Shown here: piece by piece, positions 8,055 through 10,325 of the stretch | Numbering within the stretch: position 1 is the stretch's first letter | Layout of the letters: every line of letters starts with the position of its first letter | Assembly (NCBI GenBank): GCA_028565635.1 | Contig: JAOXYB010065079.1 | Location: 1 to 10,325, forward strand | Source of the DNA: Phoronis ovalis | Taxonomy: Eukaryota; Phoronida; Phoronidae | DNA length: 10,325 bases | Reading direction: 5' to 3' | The notes under the pieces: generated by a model | Seen by the model: the letters and a program-made list of their open reading frames with translations, nothing else | The model's database searches: none | What the model was told of the DNA's origin: nothing | Made by a program: the position numbers and the translations under genes

Positions 8055-8115
8055 TCTATAGCCCAATGGTTAAAAAATCAACGCTGAACATATTGTTATG
8101 CAGGGACTGAACATA
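8055..8115 (+). repeat. possible degenerate tRNA-like (SINE head) segment
   Basis: TAGCCCAATGGTTA at 8059-8072 closely resembles the pol III A box of tRNA genes (the TAGCTCAGTGGTTA type). A weak B-box-like GGGACTGAACA follows about 30 bases later at 8103-8113. The intervening arms do not fold as a working tRNA, so this is at most the decayed head of a tRNA-derived SINE nested in the transposon. Confidence 0.25.
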
Positions 8116-8233
8116 GGTAAGTTGCAGTTAAGATGCGACGGAATCGTTTAGAGTTTAGAAGTCCACCAGCGGTTTTGTTTTGGTCATAAATTTAACAGGA
8201 GTTGTTGATGAGAAGGGGATGCTAAAAAATTAG

Positions 8234-8290
8234 TTGTCGGACTAGCGGGATGTCAGACTAGTGGGATGTCAGACTAATGAGATGTCATAC
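8234..8290. repeat. right 16-bp repeat array of the transposon
   Basis: Read on the minus strand, the units are a degenerate GTATGACATCTC, then ATTAGTCTGACATCCC, ACTAGTCTGACATCCC and GCTAGTCCGACAA. The innermost unit is the one that best matches the left array; the outer ones share a C-to-T change (GTCTGAC), suggesting local homogenisation. Confidence 0.8.
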
Positions 8291-8299
8291 CCGTATGTC

Positions 8300-8958
8300 A
8301 CCTCTTCTATACAAATAATATTGTACTGTATAATTGCCGCCAAGTTGTAAAAACATTACATCAGGATAAATTGCCGCCACATGTAATTGTTGTAATTTCT
8401 TCTACAATCTAATGCTCCTACAATGGCAACAATGTCACAATGACATCATTAGCAGTTACAAGAAAAAAAAATGAACATGAAGGGTAAAGTTGCTTGACAC
8501 TCCATTCAACAGTACTAGACAAAATCTAGCATAGGGACACAATTGATGTAACTGAAGTGCAGGTTAAATGATCTAGTGGAGCTGAATGTAGCCTGGCAAC
8601 TTTAAATTTACTTTTCTCTTTTGCCTTGGCTTTTCATTTTTTTGCCAGGGAAATCAGTGTGGAAGAGATTGAAACAGGTGGAAGAGATTGAAACAGATAT
8701 TACGAAAATTTAACAAAATTTGATAGGATTATTTGAGTTTGGGAAAAAATATAAATTTTCTAGTCTACGAATGGAATAGCAAAATGTTTGCTGGTCACGC
8801 CTCCATAAAAACTTAACTGGGAGTAGGATACATAATAATCTTCAGTTCTCAATGCCTGGGTATTTTTTTTGTTGCAATGTTTGTAATGATTTATGTGTAT
8901 TGAAAAATCAATTGTGTCCTTATGCTATCCAGATGCCACAATGAACCAAACACATAAT
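8300..8958. other. non-coding stretch downstream of gene C
   Basis: No gene seen. It contains two copies of ATTGCCGCCA-like sequence about 36 bases apart (near 8332 and 8368) and the 19-bp tandem duplication at 8659-8696. For gene C no canonical AATAAA follows the stop; the nearest variant is CATAAA on the minus strand at 8895-8890. Confidence 0.45.
8659..8696. repeat. perfect 19-bp tandem duplication
   Basis: GTGGAAGAGATTGAAACAG occurs twice back to back with no mismatch. The identity points to a recent slippage or duplication event. The first copy sits just after a strong acceptor-like tract (TTTTTTTGCCAG at 8637-8648), and each copy ends in ACAG, with a following GT after the first, so a 29-base plus-strand mini-exon at 8649-8677 (open reading EISVEEIET) is conceivable but unsupported. 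Confidence 0.9.
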
Positions 8959-9173
8959 TTACAAATCAGAATTAAAATATCCTACATCTAGATGTTTCTT
9001 CATCTTATCTAGTTTTGTCAATCCCAATGTTTGTAATACTATAGGATAGCCAATAGACAAGTCCCCGTATGCTCTACCAATGCCACTTGCTTTAAGCCTT
9101 TTTTCCTGGATCATCTCCATGGCTCTGTTAAAATTCTGTTCTGATGTAAGGTACATCTGCTGAGCATTTTTAG
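8959..9173 (-). CDS. gene C, terminal exon: helix-rich, TPR-like C-terminus
   Basis: On the minus strand the acceptor GCTTTTAG-type site (|CTAAAAATG) starts a frame of 70 residues ending in TAA. With the previous exon the split codon is G|CT (Ala). The sequence continues KNAQQMYLTSEQNFNRAMEM, IQEKRLKASGIGRAYGDLSI, GYPIVLQTLGL, then TKLDKMKKHLDVGYFNSDL. Spacing of small and aromatic residues (FNRAMEM; GIGRAYGDLSI) resembles paired helices of tetratricopeptide repeats, where Ala and Gly at helix contacts and a Tyr/Leu pattern are usual. The match is by eye and no named family can be given. The TAA is probably the true end; an alternative donor GAT|GTAGGA lies 10 codons earlier. Confidence 0.68.
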
Positions 9174-9388
9174 CTAAAAGTATAAACCAAAAGTTAAATG
9201 CTTATTCAGTAAATGAAACACAAATTGAACAGACAAGAAATTAGCCACACAAATGGAGAAGACATTTTATTTAAATTTAGAACACATTCTTCATAGGCTG
9301 GTGAACACTGTTCGGCACAACTTATTGGAACTATAAACTTCATGTTAAACTTTGACCAGTTAAATGAAAGGATAGCATAGTAAAATAT

Positions 9389-10122
9389 GTATACATTTCT
9401 GGAAAGGTAGCAACTGGAAGACTGAAAATGTATACTGCCTATCTGATATATTATCAGTAATCAGTAAGGGTAGCCATTTTGAGTAAAAACTTCCTTTTCA
9501 CAGAAACTAGAACTCCAATAACCCTGCAGGTGCAAAGCTGAAAGTTGGTCAAAACTAAGTTCAAGTAGAAATTTCTAAAATTTTGTCTGACAATTTTTAC
9601 ATTTTAGTTTTGTTAGGCTGGAAGATGCAGCCTATAGGCATACTCGTAAGGTACTACATGCTTTTTCAAACATGGACACAACTCAAAATATAATTGTTTT
9701 AAGTCTGTGATATCATATTAATATCATAGTTGAAGTATGTCCTAAATATGTATACTTTGAACACACGCACTGATTTACAGAAATTAAAAAAAAGTTTGTT
9801 TGGAGAAACCAAGGTAACACAGTCAAGCACATTTCTTCTAATAATCATTTCGAAGTGCTGAAATGGCAGCCTCTGCAATTGTCCGATTGACTCTAGTTTA
9901 AAAGTTGCGGTTCTTCAAAATTTATTTTAATTTTTTCTGACACATATATTTTTAAACATATTATAGTTTAAGAAGCAAAATTAGGAGTTTCCTGCTGTCA
10001 GCCTTATACTATTTTTGAAGTGTTTTTACTCAAAATGGCCACCTTGAGATTACATAATCATGTGACAGATAAGTAAAACTACTTTTCATAATCCTTATTT
10101 TGGCATGTTTCCAAACATGTAC
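9389..10122. mobile_element. MITE-like element with long imperfect terminal inverted repeats
   Basis: The left arm (about 9389-9490) and the right arm (about 10022-10122) are imperfect inverted copies over roughly 100 bases. The inner core is nearly exact: GTAGCCATTTTGAGTAAAAAC at left against GTGGCCATTTTGAGTAAAAAC on the opposite strand at right. Further out, CTATCTG pairs with TTATCTG, TGAAAA with TGAAAA, and GTATACATTTCTGGAAA with GTACATGTTTGGAAA. No protein is encoded between them. This fits a miniature inverted-repeat transposable element of about 730 bases; the exact ends and target-site duplication could not be fixed by eye. Confidence 0.5.
10104..10119. repeat. short perfect hairpin (7-bp stem, 2-base spacer)
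   Basis: CATGTTT-CC-AAACATG is a near-continuous palindrome at the outer part of the right arm of the MITE-like element. It may be part of that element's end structure or chance. Confidence 0.5.
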
Positions 10123-10270
10123 ACTTAAGCCTTTTCACTTACCTACCCAAAATTCAATGTGAATAAGCTTCCCTGAACAGTACGAGCCACTTTTAAAATG
10201 TGCATATTTTGTTCTCATAACATAGTAGTTACGAGCAACAAAGTTGTACCTCCATTAATAACAAACTTAC

Positions 10271-10325
10271 CCATATTTTTATTCATTTCTTTTTTCTTAG
10301 CAAGTTTCCTATAGATATGCCCAAG
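10271..10325 (-). CDS. gene C, penultimate exon (cut by window edge)
   Basis: The minus-strand frame encodes LGHIYRKLAKKKEMNKNM and one base of the next codon, ending at a consensus donor ATGG|GTAAGT. The LGHIYRKLAKK segment looks like helix A of a tetratricopeptide repeat (small residue, aromatic, then basic/Leu pattern). It joins in frame to the exon at 9173-8959, giving 89 visible residues of the protein's C-terminal end. The 5' part of this exon and the rest of the gene lie outside the window. The strong donor and the matching phase make this the best-supported gene in the window. Confidence 0.66.

Larger units (their letters stand above)
6435..8296. mobile_element. non-autonomous DNA transposon with inverted 16-bp subterminal arrays
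   Basis: The left end (6435-6493) and the right end (8234-8296) are inverted copies. Both start with CGGG and carry tandem copies of a 16-base unit close to ATTAGTCCGACATCCC: about three units at left and four at right, with the innermost copy on each side ending in CCGACAA. The outer flanks share TA, or more generously TATGT, on both sides, consistent with a target-site duplication. The interior (about 1.74 kb) has no recognisable transposase; a minus-strand open frame of 125 codons (6924-6547) has no motif. This is probably an internally deleted member of a larger family. The superfamily cannot be assigned from the ends alone. Confidence 0.72.
9174..10270 (-). other. intron of gene C, containing an inverted-repeat element
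   Basis: The intron has a canonical GTAAGT donor (10270-10265) and an AG acceptor (9175-9174), phase 1. It is about 1.1 kb. Most of its length is the inverted-repeat element described separately; no exon was found within it on either strand. Confidence 0.6.

Noticed and set aside
8959-8991. Splicing of gene C into gene B through GAT|GTAGGA, making one TPR plus disordered-tail protein
   Set aside because: The phase would allow it (phase 0 to the GCG-ATG exon at 5960), but the donor is weak and the existing TAA is a simpler end. It cannot be excluded without RNA data.

Overview
This window looks like ordinary, AT-rich, animal (probably invertebrate) nuclear DNA. It has no long open reading frames, no bacterial-style ribosome binding sites and no tightly packed genes. 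Coding signal appears only as short exons (36 to 215 bases) flanked by GT/AG splice sites inside long AT-rich introns, with decayed DNA-transposon sequence between them. A marine lophotrochozoan such as a mollusc would fit, but that is an impression; nothing seen fixes the taxon.

Layout. Positions 1 to about 1030 are non-coding apart from a possible minus-strand 3' end near 185-215. Gene A lies on the plus strand as four candidate exons between 1034 and 2931; all junctions are phase 1, and the joined protein would be about 81 residues, hydrophilic, with a helical C-terminus. Gene B lies on the minus strand, convergent with gene A, as three well-supported exons (5960-5819, 5510-5439, 4012-3891). 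They encode about 110 residues of Ser/Asp/Lys-rich, nuclear-looking disordered protein. A poly(A) signal sits at 3652-3647, and a doubtful extra exon at 6134-6049 ends in a stop. The large gene B intron holds a decayed DDE transposase remnant (4095-4286), a hairpin (4454-4473) and a 20-bp tandem repeat (5191-5310).

Positions about 6435-8296 are a DNA transposon of about 1.86 kb. Its ends carry inverted arrays of a 16-bp unit. Its interior has lost any recognisable transposase but contains a GC-rich, coding-like island (7231-7390) and a possible tRNA-like segment near 8055-8115. Positions 8300-8958 are non-coding, with a perfect 19-bp tandem duplication at 8659-8696.

Gene C is on the minus strand at the right end. 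Its last two visible exons (10325-10271 and 9173-8959) join in phase 1 to give an 89-residue, helix-rich, TPR-like C-terminus ending in a stop; the gene starts outside the window. Its intron holds a second inverted-repeat element (about 9389-10122).

No gene here could be assigned a firm function and no interlocking pathway is visible. The exon models rest on splice-site logic and reading-frame phase read by eye, so RNA evidence would decide them. The most distinctive observations are the transposon with 16-bp subterminal arrays and its foreign-looking GC-rich cargo, and the convergent pair of small phase-1 genes encoding disordered proteins.
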